A DNA stretch of 64,000 nt from Ichthyophis bannanicus (lineage: Eukaryota > Chordata > Amphibia > Gymnophiona > Ichthyophiidae): assembly GCA_033557465.1 (NCBI GenBank), contig CM066033.1:1301623022-1301687021 (forward strand). Direction: 5' to 3'. Positions within the stretch are counted from its first letter, which is position 1; each line of letters opens with the position of its first letter. The position numbers and the translations under genes were made by a program. The notes beneath the pieces are model-generated. The model was not told where the DNA came from. It did no database searches and saw nothing but the letters and a program-made list of their open reading frames with translations. Positions 1-12,195 of the stretch are shown here, one piece after another.

Positions 1-1385
1 CTCTGTTGCCACAGGGCTGTGAGTTTTGCCATCCCAAACATATATTTAATCTTCTCCACCAACAAGCCCAACAGGAGGGTGCTCAGCCAGTTTCCAGAAT
101 TGTGTCAGAGCAAACCGTGCTGCAAAAACAGATAGCTGGACAAACTCAGCTCCCACACCCACATGTCCCCCTCCCTCTAGTCAACAAAGATGGAGTGGCT
201 TTGGGGGCAACCTCTGCCCCAACACCTGTGAAAGAAGATCAAAGACCTGGTCCCAGAAAGATTTAACATGGGAGCAAGTCTACCAAATATGCCCGAAGGT
301 CCCCTCTTCCTCACAAGTACACTAGCACCTCCCGTCACCAAAACCCAGCTCCTGCAGCCTCTGTGGGGTATAATATCATCTGTATTACATCTTATAATTA
401 TTTTCAATTCAATATATCGCCTGAAGGCCTTTAAAGATGCTCTGTCACTGGAGCCCAATCCTTTTCCTCCCACACTACCTCAAGGTCCACCTCCCACCTA
501 ACATGATGTAATGATTTCAAGGTCTCCTTCTCCCTCAACATGCTATACAGCCAAGATAAACACCCTTTTATGGTCCCCTTCATAAAAGCAGACTCCAAAG
601 GACTAGATTTAATTCTACCCTGGGCATGACCTCCCTTCTCATGGATAGTGACACACTTGAAAATATTTAAATTTATCCCGCTCCTCCATGCCAAATTCTC
701 ACTTTAACGCAGCAAAGGAGGGCAGGCCTCCCTCAATCCGGAACGTAGACCCAAAGCCTCTTACCTCCTATATGTAGGGTCCATAAGACCTTGCAGAAAC
801 AGGGGGTTATAGTGGATGAGCATCAATGCGAAAACCCTGCAATTCCCACAGTATCTCTTCCGCTGCCTCTCCTAAACTCTCACTCTGAGCCCCACCCACG
901 GACTCGACTCCAAGACCCTTCCCAAGGAGATACCCCCTGATATATACCTTAAGGGGCAAGCACTCACTGCCACTTGTTCCGGGTCCACCTATTCCTTCCA
1001 AGGGCAAACATGCCATTCGACCACTGCTCTAATTTGGTCCATCTCATAATATCTACGCAAGGAATGGCCAGACCCCTATCTGCCTGGGCCCTACACAATA
1101 CCTTACCTACTACCCGGGGTCTTTTGTAATCCCATATGAGGTCCAAAAAGGCCCTTTGCCACCTCCAAAGCAAACTCTCGGATATCCCCACTGGTAAGGC
1201 ATTGAAAAGATATAAAAAGCTGGGTAACACCATCATTTTAAGTGTTAATCCTCCCAAACCATCATAAACTCAACTTTTTCCACTGCTGAAGGTCAGAAAC
1301 AACAGCTCTCCGCAAAGGGTCAAAATTTAATGGGAACAATCTGGCCCAATTCTCAGCAATATTCACTCCTAGATAGTGAATATGA
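1..1385 (-). pseudogene. L1/Tx1 ORF2 C-terminal remnant
   Basis: The minus-strand translation begins with the motif YLGVNI at about 1375. It continues through KMMVLPSFLYLFNALPV and then a tryptophan-rich FLDLIWDYKRPRV segment (about 1220-1100). This order is characteristic of the region after the reverse transcriptase thumb in L1/Tx1 ORF2 proteins. Further down (694-431, 473-177) are weaker matches to the tail, including a VRWEVDLE block. At least four frame changes are needed, so no functional protein is possible. The catalytic RT core is absent. Confidence 0.75.
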
Positions 1386-1805
1386 GATCTGACTGGATAT
1401 CAGTCATCCAAGTTAGAGCCTCATTTTTGAGCCCCTGCACGTCCTCTTTCAATTCCACAACCCACTGGGACATTTCACCACAAGAAGTTGAGGTCCGACC
1501 AAGTCCTTTCCCACGCCTCCAGACTTGGGGCCTCCACGAGCAGCCACTCCATCTCCATCGGGTCCTGTCATTTTGTGGCTGCCCCCACCTCCACACGTTG
1601 ACTCACAGCTCCTGTAAGCATATGACTTCAGGTCGACGGTACCTTTTTTCGAACATGCTGATGTCCCGGCTCCTTAGGGAGACAGGGTTGAAAAACAGCA
1701 ACAAATCTGGGGGTTCTGTTGCTAATAACCATGGGTTGAGCTGAATCACTCCAGGAGCTCATGGTCTAGGCAGCCATCCTGATCATGACGTCACCGGAAG
1801 CCTCG
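1..1805 (-). mobile_element. L1/Tx1-like LINE fragment, internally deleted
   Basis: Read on the minus strand, the right end (about 1805-1390) looks like an L1/Tx1 5' end. It has a short GC-rich leader with a GACGTCA motif, an ATG near 1760, and a coiled-coil-type stretch (about 1455-1385, ELKEDVQGLKNEA) typical of ORF1. From about 1385 downward the sequence switches directly to the C-terminal half of ORF2. ORF1 and ORF2 parts therefore lie side by side in different frames, which implies a large internal deletion or rearrangement. Many stop codons and frame changes mark it as old. The 3' end lies outside the window. Confidence 0.75.
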
Positions 1806-1807
1806 GG

Positions 1808-3865
1808 CCAAGTCTTAATCAGAAACAGTAAGGGGAATGGCCAATGTGGTTCAGTTCTGGAAGGCTTCAGCTGGGTAGTCTGTCACAATAAGAGTCACCT
1901 TGAGCCATCTCAGTCATTGGCATATCTTGAAGCCTTTTTGATGTCCATGCGGCAGGGTTTTTATGACCACTGAGAGAATGTCCAAGTTGTTGGCTCAGCT
2001 GTCAGCTATTGGGCAGCAGCAGGCTCTCAAGATCTGGGACTGTCTTCTGCTCCTGGGGTTCAGTGATGGCAACAATAGTCCCTTGGGTGCAAGCTCATCT
2101 GTAGCCACTCCAAAAATCACTGCTGTTCTGTTGCTCACCTCACTCGCAAAACTTTGAGATCAGGCTTCTCCTCTTATCGTCAGTAGCAGCCAATCTTCTG
2201 TGGTGGTGTCAGCCTGCCATTATAATCAAGGGCCTGCCCCGGGTGATCCTCCATAGCTCCTTCTGTTGACGGATGCCAGCCTGCAAGAGGGGGCGGGGGG
2301 GGGGGGGCTAGGCAGCTCAAAATGGCCCATCAATCACTTTGAAGAGTGAGCTTTTCACCACCAGGTCCAGGGATGAGCAGGGCAGATTTTCTCAGACAGT
2401 GCCACAGTGGGGGCATATGTTCACAGGCAGGAGCCTACCAAGAGTGCTGGAGTTACCCTGGAGATGGCCCTCTTGTTTCCATGGGTAGATCGGAACCTGC
2501 TGATGCTCTCAGCATAGCACATTGAGGACACTCGGTCACCAGTCCCATACTCTTGGAGAGTAGGAGTTAGCTCTGTCAGCATTCCAAAGGAGTCTGGACA
2601 GATAGGGCCTTCCCTGGATGGATTTGATGGCAACTCAAGCCATTGCCAAGGTGCAATGGGGTCTGTTCTGTGGGCATGGTTGCCCTGGTTTAGCCTGGCC
2701 TCGGAGGCTACAGCAGTATGTGTTTCCTCCATGGCCTCTCATGTGCTTTGCCTTCTAGAACGCCATCCAGGCCCAGTGATTCTGGTGGCGCCAGATTGGT
2801 TATGGAGGCTCTGATTCACAGACCTTATGCAGTTCTTGGAAGAGCTGCCCTAGCACCTTCCATAAGACCTAGGCCTGTTGGATGACCTGGCTCCCTTCTT
2901 GCTTAACAGTTTGGCACTTGGGAGGTGGCGCCTAGTGCATAGGGTTTATTCATCGGCTGTTGGTTCCATGCCTTGAAGGCAGAACACGGTTCCTCTTGCC
3001 TCACCTAAGTGTGCTTTTTGTGTCTTTTTGAGGACTGGTGTAGGAGCACAATGTAGCTCCCAGAACAGCAGATTTTCCCTCCTTGCTAGACTCACTTCAG
3101 GATAATTTTGACAAGGGACTGTCCCTCAGTTCCTTGAGGGTTCACATTGCAGTCTTGACATGTTTTTGGGGGCTAGTAGCCACTTGCTTCATGCATCCTG
3201 ATTTTGTCTGCTTCTTCAGGGAGTGCAGCATTTGCGTTCTCCTCTGTGGACAATTATTTTTCCCCTTGTGATTGTGCCTCGTTCTTCAGGTCTTAATATC
3301 TGCACCTTTCGAGCCTTTGAAGTGGGGCTGCTTAAGGACCATCTTTTTGGTTGTGATCTATTTGGCATGTCGCATTTCAGAGAGGCAGGCTCTCTGGGGC
3401 AGGGACCCATACCTGCCCTTCTCAGAGGTGGCCATGTCCGTTCAGCCAATCTCTTTCTTTCTTTTTTACCCAAGGGAGCATCCACATTTTATGTCAACAA
3501 GGTGGTTTGTCTCCAGTGCCCTTTTCTGTGTAGCAGTGTAAAGGGGAGAACAAGGACCTTCATGGGGATGATGTCCGTGAGTGCTCCTCATTTACCTGAT
3601 GGTCACTAACTCATTGAGTAGTTTAGACAGATTATTTGTGCCTTTTGCAGGGCCACGCAAGGGTGAAGCAGCCTCTAAGGCTACTTTGGGCCATTGGATA
3701 AAGAGGCAGTATGGTCAACAAATCTTTTGCGAGATCAAACTGGTCTGGAGGGATTGCGGGCACATTGCTGGCCTCTTTCACTCTTCCCTGCATACCTGGT
3801 GTCTATCTGCGGCAAGACTCGCACTAAGGAAGTTCTAGCTGTTGCTCTGAGAGTGGCAATCTAGC
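1808..3865 (+). mobile_element. DIRS-A: truncated DIRS retrotransposon remnant
   Basis: The plus strand holds the downstream half of a DIRS element. Around 1890-2160 are the end of the RT and its link to RNase H (LEPSQSLAYLEA, compare the PSQDLEYLGA block of DIRS-E near 60600). Around 2560-2860 is the post-RNase H region (WMDLMAT, VFPPWP, VAPDWL-like pieces). Around 3080-3840 is tyrosine-recombinase-like sequence (SSLRVHIA; EPLKWGCLRTIFLVVIYLACRISE). In the recombinase R box the usual SARRVSEL reads LACRISER, and the frame is broken repeatedly. Gag, most of RT and both terminal repeats are missing. A poly-G tract at 2286-2308 interrupts it. Confidence 0.75.
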
Positions 3866-3869
3866 AATT

Positions 3870-4265
3870 GCAAGACCATTAAGCAGGCTAAGAGTAACTT
3901 CAACTCTAAACTTATGAGGTCCTGCAACAACTTTTCCAAGCAACTTTTTCATATTGTTAAGAACTTAACCTCATCAGGCCTTCCCTCTTTACCACCAGTC
4001 TCCCCAGATCCCTTTGCACTTTACTTTAGTTCTAAAGTAACTTCTCTTTTCAGTTCTCAGCTAGCACTTATTATCTTCCTCAATCCTAACCCTGCTGTCC
4101 CTAGCCGAATCACAGACAACCCTTTACTATCTCCACTTGCACGTAGTACTTGGTCAGAATTAAGTACTAGTTTCCAAATCTTTCTTTTCATGGTGCTCAA
4201 TTCTATGAAGTCTGCTACCTTTGTTCTGGATCCTCTTCCAGCACCATTTATCAAGGATCTGTATC
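3870..4265 (+). mobile_element. L2-A LINE, piece 1 (linker to RT N-terminus)
   Basis: The frame at 3914-4262 resembles the segment between endonuclease and reverse transcriptase in L2-clade LINEs: KQLFHIVKNLTSS, then PDPFALYFSSKV, then LDPLPAPFIKDLY. It stops abruptly at the left terminus of DIRS-B. The next expected codons resume after DIRS-B at about 9688 (HSILTLIN). This piece, 9688-10516 and 15219-15880 are one old L2 copy split by two later insertions. Confidence 0.75.
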
Positions 4266-4425
4266 TGGGTCTTTCTCCGTGGACAAGCAGGAATGAGTCC
4301 TCAGGTATGGGTGACGTCCCTGACGGAGCCCCGCACGGGAATGCTTTCCAGCTTCTGTTGGAAGCTTTAGTGAGGCTCCATCATGCCTGCAAGCCTCCTT
4401 TCCACCTGTGACTCTTGATTCAGTC
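4266..4425 (+). repeat. DIRS-B left inverted terminal repeat
   Basis: The segment beginning TCTTTCTCCGTGGACAAGC and running through a GTATGGGTGACGTC motif to about 4425 is the reverse complement, with scattered mismatches, of about 9500-9687. This inverted rather than direct arrangement is diagnostic of DIRS-type elements as opposed to LTR retrotransposons. Confidence 0.8.
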
Positions 4426-4673
4426 TTTTATTTTCCGTGGAGCCACATGTATATGTTCCAATCATCCTCCACTTGGTAAAATCTTTCTCCCCTGTGGGGT
4501 TTTATTGCACTTTGGATTTTTACTTTTTGTCTTTTGCCTGCCATCACGTTTTCTCTCTTTCCCTTTTGGTTTTTCTCCTTCATTTGCTGTTTTAGCTCTT
4601 GCCATGGTTCCTTGGCTCTCGATGCTGGTATCGCAGTCTGGTTGCGCTCCGACATCGAGCCCTTTGACTTTGC

Positions 4674-6650
4674 CATGGCTGTTTTCCCAGATGACATCCC
4701 TCAAAAACCTGCCAGCAGGTTTAAGAAATGTTCCCAGTGTGCTAAAACCATATCCGCTATGGACACGCACGACTGGTGCCGTCAGTGCTTGGGTCTCGAT
4801 CATCAGCCCTCTTCTTGTACTTTGTATATGCAGATGACAACAAGAGGACTCGAGTCGTGAGAAGTGGAAAACACTTTTTGGCACTCAGAAGTCCGATCCT
4901 TCGGCATCGACGGCACCAGTCTCAATGGCTTCCAAGGCTGCATTGGATACTGGCGTTGCATCAACATCGAGGAGCTCTCGAGCTCAGTCGCAGTTGAGAC
5001 CCATTATGCCCTGGGCCATCGATTGATCTCCACCAGAAAGTGAGGAAGGATTCGATCTCGTCTTCGATGCAGAGGGATGATCACATCGAGCACAGAGTGA
5101 AGACTCCGTTGCATCGGCATGGAAGCCCATTGAAGCATGGCATCGAGAGTGATGGGGTTCACAGGAGCACCCCTTGAAGGTGCAACAAAGGGGGAGAGCT
5201 CATCCTTCAGGACATTGTAGGGACATTAACAGCAGACTCAGCTGCCGATACCCCTGTATAGATACTGGGTACATCAGTTGAAGTTACTGAGGCCCTGCAG
5301 CCTTCGGAATCGGCAGCCATGGAGAAATGCCTTCTGCAAGTGCTTGAGGACTGCATCGTGGTGCTGTTAGTGATGCAGTATGCCAGGGTCTCGACATCTG
5401 CTGCATCAACATTGGCCACTGTACAGCCAGTCCTTGAGATGCATGCCCTGCCTGCGGGAGAGGCATAGACATTAGGGCATGGAAGGGCCCCAACACCGGT
5501 GTCTGCCTGGCCAGTATCCCTTTTTAGTGTTTCGGAGTCTGACTAGCATCAGTGCAATGTCGCTCACAAAGAAGCTCTATATCCCCTCGAGGCAGGAGAG
5601 AGATCCAGGCAGAAATTCAGAAGTACTCCGACTTTCTATTTGAGTCCGACTCAAAAAGCTGGGTCACTGATGTGGAATCTGAGGATGTCCCCTGAGCTTC
5701 CTTCAGACCCTTCTCCACTTCATGAGTGGCGTTAGTCTCCTCCCGAGGACATGATGTTCCAAAGGTTTGTAAGGGACATGGCCAAGGACATACCATTTTC
5801 TTTGAAGACTGAGAATGAGCTTAGGGCAGAAGAGCTGGAGATCCTGCAGTACTCCTCAGCACCTAAGGAGGTGGTGACAGTGCCTATGCACTGCATCCTG
5901 CAGAGAGTACATATGAGAATGTGAGAGAACCTCCTCAGTGTGCCTCCGATTAGTAGAAGGCTTGGCTCCATGTACAGAGTTCAGAAAGCTTCTGGGTTTG
6001 AGAAGCCTCAGCTTCCTCACTATTTCTTGGTGGTCGAATCCACCCTAAAGGGAATCAAGACTTATTCTGTAGCGCCTCCAAGGAGGGAATCTTGGACATT
6101 GGACTCTTTAGGGAGAAGGTGTTTCCAGAGTTCAATGTTTTTAGCCCATGTGACCTCTTACCAGCTCTACATGGGCATTTCTTGAAGAACATCATGTGCG
6201 ACTTGGCTGATCTGGCCCATTTCCTTCCTCTGGAGAAATTGGATCAGTATTGTTCCCTAGTGACCCACGGCAAGGACTGCTCAATGTTTATGGTCTGAGC
6301 CTATGAAATCTTCGAAACGGCATCTAGAAATGCTGCCATAGGTATTGGTACCTGGGAGACTTGCTTGGCTCCAGTTGTCAGACCTGGTACAGTCAGTGCA
6401 AAACAAGCTGGCGGATGTTTCGTGCCGCAGAGAGAATGTCTTTGGGTAACAGTTTGAAGAGAAGGCTGGTTATATTAAAAAGCAGCACATTACTCTTACC
6501 AGGCTCTCCAGGGCACATCTTAGCACGCCTCCTATCGTACAAGGTACCAAGGTGCAAACCAGAAAAATACCTATTACCATTGCAGGTGTAGACAATTTCT
6601 TGGGCCACAGACCTCCCAACCCAAACAGGCCCCTTGCCAACAGTAGCATT
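4674..6650 (+). pseudogene. DIRS-B gag-like ORF remnant
   Basis: A start-proximal zinc-finger-like block (RFKKCSQCAKTI, THDWCRQCLGLDH at about 4720-4810) matches the block at the start of DIRS-C gag near 31680-31715. Further downstream, about 5750-6300, are gag segments shared with DIRS-C (EELEILQY; GSMYRVQKASGFEKPQL; LDSLGRRCF). At least five frame changes and several stops are present, and the middle (about 4900-5700) is hard to align. Gag would form the nucleoprotein particle. Assignment rests on matches between copies within the window. Confidence 0.7.
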
Positions 6651-6689
6651 GTGAGAAGCCTCAAAAGGCCCAGCCAGCTCCTCAGTCAA

Positions 6690-8095
6690 AACCTCAGTCA
6701 CTTGATAAGAGAAAAATTCAGAATGATTGCTTTAGGCACCCTGCTTTCTTACCTTCAGAAAGGAGATTGACTATGCTCCCTGGATCTGAAGGATGCCTAT
6801 ACCCATATACAGATACATCCCGCTCACAGGAAGTATCTCAGATTTGGCCTGGGAGGACATTTCCAGTACTGAGTGTTGCTGTTTGGCCTAGCCTCAGCAC
6901 CTTATGTCTTCACAAAGTGCCTCGCGGTAGTAGTTGCTTAACTTCAGATGCTGGGAGTGTTTGTCTTCCTCTATCTGGATGATTGGCTGGTCAAGAGTAC
7001 CACTCCGGACAGAGTCCAAGAATTAACACGATTGACCATTTGGGTGTTGGAACTAATAAGGTTTGTTACAAATTACTCTAAGTCCCACCTTCAGCCCACA
7101 CAACATTTGGAATGCATCAGAACCCTGCTCAACATGGCTTAGGTAAGAGCCTTCCTGCCACATGACTGACTTCTCAGATTGACAGCACTTGTGTGGGAAA
7201 CCCAATCGAGTCAGCAGATAACAGTTCACAGGATGTTGATTGTGTTAGGCCACATGTCCTCCATAGTACATGTCACACCCTTGGCATGCCTCCAGATGAG
7301 GCAAACTCAGTGGACTCTGAAGACTCAATGTACCCATGCCACAGGTCGACTCAGGGATCATCTGTGTGTCACTGTCCCTCTCGTTCAGTCATTACACTGA
7401 TGGACAGTCCACCACAATTTGCTTCCTTTCAAAATTGCTCCACTCCAAAAAGTTCTGATGACAGACACATCCAAGCTGGGGTGGGGAGCTCATCTCGATG
7501 GGTTGCACACCCAGGGCGATTGGTCCATCCAAGAAAGTCTCCATCAGATCAACTTCTTGGAACTAAGAGCAGTGGTGAATGCTCTAAGGACTTTCCGAGA
7601 TCGACTGGCTAACCAAATTGTTCTGCTACAGATCAACAATCAGGTCACCATGTTCTACATCAACAAGCTGGGAGGAATGAGCTTGTACCTCCTGTGTTGG
7701 GAAGCAGTTAGGTTGTGGAAGTTCACTATCATGCACAGGATAGACTTGAGAGCAAAACACTCTGGCAGACAGACTGAGTTGAGTCCTCCCACACAAATGG
7801 AGGCTGGACAGAGAAGTTGCAGCACTCCTTCGATAGATATGTTTGCCACCCTATAGCATGCCCACGTGGATCAGTTCTACTTCAAGATCACACACCAGAT
7901 TAACATTGGATACTTTCCCCCTTCACTGCGGGGAGAGTCTTCTGTACGCTTATCGTCCAATACCTCTCATTGCAAAGCCCTCCTGAAGCTCATAACAGAT
8001 GGCGGCACAATGATTCTCATCGCTCCCTACTGGCTTCCCCTCCTGTTGAAACTCTCCAGTCTAGAGCCGCTATGACTCAACCACGTGCCCAATCT
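6690..8095 (+). pseudogene. DIRS-B reverse transcriptase/RNase H remnant
   Basis: RT motifs appear in order: LIREKFRMIALGTLLSYLQ (about 6702-6765), SLDLKDAYTHIQIHP-like sequence (about 6780-6830), and the active-site YLDDW near 6972. Then come RNase H pieces, a TDTSKLGWGAHLDG block (about 7455) and a LELRAVVNALRTF block (about 7560). The post-RNase H segment ends near 8095. Frame changes near 6770, 6950, 7140, 7420 and 7860 destroy the ORF. The catalytic YLDD survives, but the protein cannot be made. Confidence 0.85.
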
Positions 8096-8099
8096 AATT

Positions 8100-9215
8100 A
8101 TGCAGGAAGGTGGGACGATATTGCACCCAACATCTGGTCCTTGCCCCTCATGGCGTGGATGTTGAGAGTCTAATGTCTCAGCTCAACTTGCCGGTTGGTG
8201 TAACCAAAGCTCTTGTGGTCTGCAGGAGAGCCTCTGTGAGAAAGTCTTACGCTTGCAAGTGGAAGAGGTTTGCTGTTTGGTGTGAGGATCAGGCCCTAGA
8301 TTCTTTTGTCTGTTACACACAAAAACTGCTTGAATATCATCTACATCTCTCCGAGTCTGGACTTAAGTCTAACTCCGTCAGGGTCCACCACAGTGCAACT
8401 GGAGCTCACCATCGTGGTGTGGAAGAAAAGTCTAACTCTGTACAGCCTTAGTTGTTCAATTTATGTGGGGCTTGCTTCTCTTGAAGCCTCTCTACAAGCC
8501 TCCTGCAGTGTCTTGAGACCTCAATGTGGTTCTTGTGCAGCTCATGAAAGCTCATTTTGAGCTGCTCAATTCCTTTCCTCTGAAGTTCTTGACCTGGAAA
8601 GTATTGTTTCTGGTGGCAGTCACTTCAGCATGCAGAGTGAGTGAGCTTCAGGCTCTAGTGGTTCATCTGCCTTACAACCAAATTCTACCATAATAGAGTG
8701 GTCCTTCGTACTCATCCTAAATGCCTTCCAAAAATGGTATTGGATTTCCACCTTAATCAGTCAGTTGTTCTTCCAACATTTTTCCTAAGACACAAAGGGA
8801 AAGTTATATTGCACATGTTGGACTGCAAGCAAACCTTAGCCTTCTACTTGGAGCGGACAAAGGGCCATAGAAAGACCATCCAGCTTTTTGTTTCTTTTGA
8901 CCCCAATAACCTAGGGGTTGCTGTTTCCAAACTCTGTTTGGCTGGCAGACTGCATCTCTTTCACTTATGCCCAGGCAGGCCTGAGCCTTGATGCTCATGT
9001 CACAGCTCACCGTGTCAGCGCTTGTGGCTGCATCAGTAGCCAACTTACATTCTGTCTCCATGGAAGATGTCTGCAGGGCTGCAACATGGTCTTCCGTCCA
9101 CTCATTCACATCTCACTACTGCCTAAACAGGGATCCCCGATGCGACAGCAATTTTGGCCAATCTGTACTCTGGAATCTGTTTGGAGATTAGAATCCAACT
9201 CCATTTCCTTCTAGG
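8100..9215 (+). pseudogene. DIRS-B tyrosine recombinase remnant
   Basis: The recombinase N-terminal domain is readable at 8160-8430 (ASVRKSYACKWKRFAVWCED; LSESGLKSNSVRVH). The catalytic domain follows at about 8580-9190, with the R box SACRVSELQAL near 8640. Instead of the H-x-x-R motif kept in DIRS-E and DIRS-C, this copy reads HRVS near 9010, so the second catalytic arginine appears lost. The terminal region VCRAATWSSVHSFTSHYCL (about 9065-9125) holds the expected tyrosine context. Several frameshifts are present. Confidence 0.85.
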
Positions 9216-9375
9216 CCCATTCTGTACTGTCCAGGATATCAAAAAAATATATAATCACTGCTATTGTACATAGTTGGCCATCAGGCCTTTTGCCATGCTG
9301 CACTTGATGTTTGCCCTGTTGTGCTTTTCGGTGGCCTCCTCAGTTTTTGGTAGCCTGTAGCTTGGAAGTCCCATA

Positions 9376-9465
9376 CGTGAGGATTCATTCCTGCTTGTCC
9401 ATGGAGAAAAGGAGCTACCTGTAGCAGGTGTTCTCCATGCACAACAGGAATAAGTCCTCACAACC
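9376..9465 (+). repeat. DIRS-B internal complementary region (ICR)
   Basis: The first half (about 9380-9422) is the reverse complement of the element's left tip. The second half (about 9423-9465) is the reverse complement of its right tip (CTGTAGCAGGTGTTCTCC against GAACACCTGCTACAGG at 9671). The ICR therefore matches the left and right ends joined together. That is the arrangement proposed for the circle-junction template in DIRS replication. Confidence 0.75.
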
Positions 9466-9499
9466 CTCCCATCTTCCCGAGGAGTTGTCTTCTGCTATA

Positions 9500-9687
9500 G
9501 CGATGTTATCAGACTGAATCAAGATGGCACCATGGCAGCAGGTGGGAAGGAGGTATGCAGGTGCGGTGGAGCATCCCAAAAGCTTCTAATAGATACTAGG
9601 GAGCCTTCCTGCACGGGGCTCCGTTGGAGACGTCACCCATACATGAGGACTAATTCCTGGTGTCCATGGAGAACACCTGCTACAGGT
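9500..9687 (-). repeat. DIRS-B right inverted terminal repeat
   Basis: This is the inverted partner of 4266-4425. The shared blocks, read on the minus strand, include GTATGGGTGACGTC, CGGAGCCCCG and CTTGATTCAGTCT. Confidence 0.8.
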
Positions 9688-10516
9688 GACCTTTACCATT
9701 CAATCTTGACCTTAATTAACCCAAAGGGCACATTCCAGCTTGTTGGAAGGAGGCCAATTGCCCTCTCCTAAAAAACCCTTCTTTGGACCCACTTCTTCAG
9801 AGTAATTACCACCCAATATCTAATACCCCTTGATCTGTAAAATTCTAGAAAAGGTATGACTGTTCCAACTCAAATCCTTGCTCAATAAAATCAATGAACT
9901 ATATCCTCCAGAGTATGGCTTTCATGAGCAGCACAGAACAGAACCATGTCTAGTTTCGCTGATTAATGACGTTAAACAATTCTGCTTGATTGTATGCAGT
10001 CCTCATCTCGACTGATCTCTCATTGGCTTTTGATGTAGTCAATCATCTTGCTCTGAGAGCTCACCTAGTCGAGTTGGGAATTAATGGAACTGTGCTCAAG
10101 TGGTTCTCTTTGTGTCTGTCAAAAGATCATTCAAAGTTTTCTCTGATTCTTCCTTCTCTACACTTCATTCTCTGTCGCATGGGGTACCGCATTGGCCCCC
10201 GTGCTGTTTAATTTAGTTCCAAAGCATTAGCCCATTCCTATTCACAAATTACATACAACTATTGTCTTATGGTGATCGGCGTACTTTGGATCTGGTATAC
10301 TTGAATTATTGTCCGACCCTGACTGTATACTGTCTCCAAGCTAATCAGTTCATACTTGGTATAAAAAAATGTCAAGCAACATGAATCAGCGGACGTGATC
10401 ATGTCCTTACTTCTGTTCCCTGTTGGATGGTCAAAATGTTTTTCTCGCCTCTAAATTTGCCATTTTGAATTTCAAATTTTGGCTCTTGTAAAATCATGTT
10501 CCTTTTTACTCCAGCA
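9688..10516 (+). mobile_element. L2-A LINE, piece 2 (RT core, degraded)
   Basis: This continues L2-A after DIRS-B. Readable fragments include HSILTLIN, an RPIALS-like motif, and at 9990-10200 an RT block, STDLSLAFDVVNHLALRAHLVELGI, which corresponds to L2 motif A (normally DLSAAFDTVDH). Many frame breaks are present. It ends at the insertion point of the ORF1-only L1, where CAAACTCGATTT (10514-10525) matches CAAACTAGATTT after that element (about 15219-15230). This pair is a probable target-site duplication with one mismatch. Confidence 0.7.
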
Positions 10517-11856
10517 AACTCGATTTTTTAAATGTTTTTTATTTATAGATTTTAGTCAATTTACAATAACCAAAAATACAAGGACAATCCCAAAAATACA
10601 ATAAAAGGCAAAATTTCAACCAAAAGAAAACTATATCAATAAAGTCCACATCAAGAGAACTTGACTGCTATACAGAAAAAGAAACAATGAACAAAATATC
10701 CAAAGCGTCCACCATACAAGTACATTTCCTTCCTAACAGAAAAAAGCACAACAATACTTTGTTTAAACCTGAACTAAAACAACTTAAAAAAGAACTACGC
10801 AAAGCAGAACGTAAATGGCGCAACTCAAAATCTCCCACAAATCAAACACAATACATGACCACTCTAAAACTTTACCGGGACACAATAAATAATTAAAAAA
10901 AAAGAACACTACACCAATATTCTATCAAAATCCATCAATCAACCTAGAGAACTCTTTCAAATCATTAAATCATTAACCAACAACAACACAAACAACAAAT
11001 CCACAGATTCCCACATAGACCCTCAAAAGCTGGCAAATATCTTTAAGACCAAAATATCCCAACAAACGCCTACCCAATACACCCCAGAACCCCTACCTAC
11101 TATATTAAATCATACATGGTCCACGTTCTCCCTTACAACTAAGGATACCCTGGAGAACATCACTACAAAGGTAAACACTACAACATCACACCTTGACCCT
11201 TGTCCAGTAATCTGGATCAAGGCTATGAAAACTGAACTCACCCCAATGATACAGTCCATTATCAATACATCTCAAAAACCTGGATACATGCCACCTGCAC
11301 TTAAACATGCAATAATACGTCCAATACTGAAGAACAATGCAATGGACAAAAATAGCCCATCATCTTACAGACCAATTTCCAGCCTCCCACTACTAACCAA
11401 ACTAATTGAAAAAGCTATTCTCATTCAACTCCAGGACCACATAGACTCTTACGCCCCCCTGGATGAACAACAATACGGCTTCAGACCATACCATGGCACT
11501 GAAACCCTCCTCATTGTTCTCTTTGACCGTATTTTAAGATGCATTGACAACACTGAAAATGTGTGTCTCCTCTTATTCTTATTGAATTATTAACCTCACT
11601 CTGTGAACTAAATATAACACCCAATGTCAGAGTTCACTACAAAATACCCCCTATCAAAAAACTTTTTTTTTGTCGAAGCCAGCTGTAGGAGAGTTGGTAT
11701 TGGCACACAACCCACATCAGACAGCTAGCTACATTTTATTCAAAAGAGGTTCATCACCTTATAAAATTATTAAATTATTTGCACTTATCTGTTTCATTAA
11801 CTTTCGTTGTTGAATCTCTACCAAAAACATATGTTGCTCTCAAAATATCCTATTTT

Positions 11857-11897
11857 CACGACGTGCACGTTTCGGGTATCAAACCCTGTATCAAGTG
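11857..11897 (-). ncRNA. hammerhead-ribozyme-like motif (degenerate core)
   Basis: On the minus strand the order is stem I (CAC), core TTGATAC, stem II (AGGG/ACCC with a short loop), GAAA, short stem III (CGTG/CACG), a GTC cleavage triplet, and the other half of stem I (GTG). The order matches type I hammerheads known from Penelope-like elements. The core should read CTGANGA, and here C3, G8 and A9 all differ, so self-cleavage is doubtful. Confidence 0.5.
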
Positions 11898-12195
11898 CTC
11901 CCCGGTATTTAGAGTCTGGCAACAATGTAGAAAAACGCCGTCTTCTGCGGCTAGGGTAAAGAATCCTTTTTTAGGCTGAATGGAAGCGTTTAAATGTGAG
12001 AACCCACCAATAGAGAAGGGAACACCCACAAATTAGGGAATCAGATTTGGGATTCCCTAATTTGTGGGTGTTCCCTTCTCTATTGGTGGGTTCTCACATT
12101 TAAACGCTTCCATTCAGCCTAAAAAAGGATTCTTTACCCTAGCCGCAGAAGACGGCGTTTTTCTACATTGTTGCCAGACTCTAAATACCGGGGAG

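Larger units (their letters stand above)
4266..9687 (+). mobile_element. DIRS-B: complete but decayed DIRS element
   Basis: This is a full-length tyrosine-recombinase retrotransposon. Inverted terminal repeats lie at about 4266-4425 and 9500-9687. Between them are gag, RT/RNase H and recombinase remnants in the canonical order, then an internal complementary region at about 9376-9465. There is no clear target-site duplication, as expected for YR elements. Every coding domain carries several frameshifts and stops. It splits the older L2-A, whose reading continues on either side. Confidence 0.85.

Noticed and set aside
2286..2308. Poly-G tract as a G-quadruplex regulatory element
   Set aside because: It lies in a decayed DIRS and similar homopolymers occur at 44790 and 45990; slippage or assembly error is as likely.
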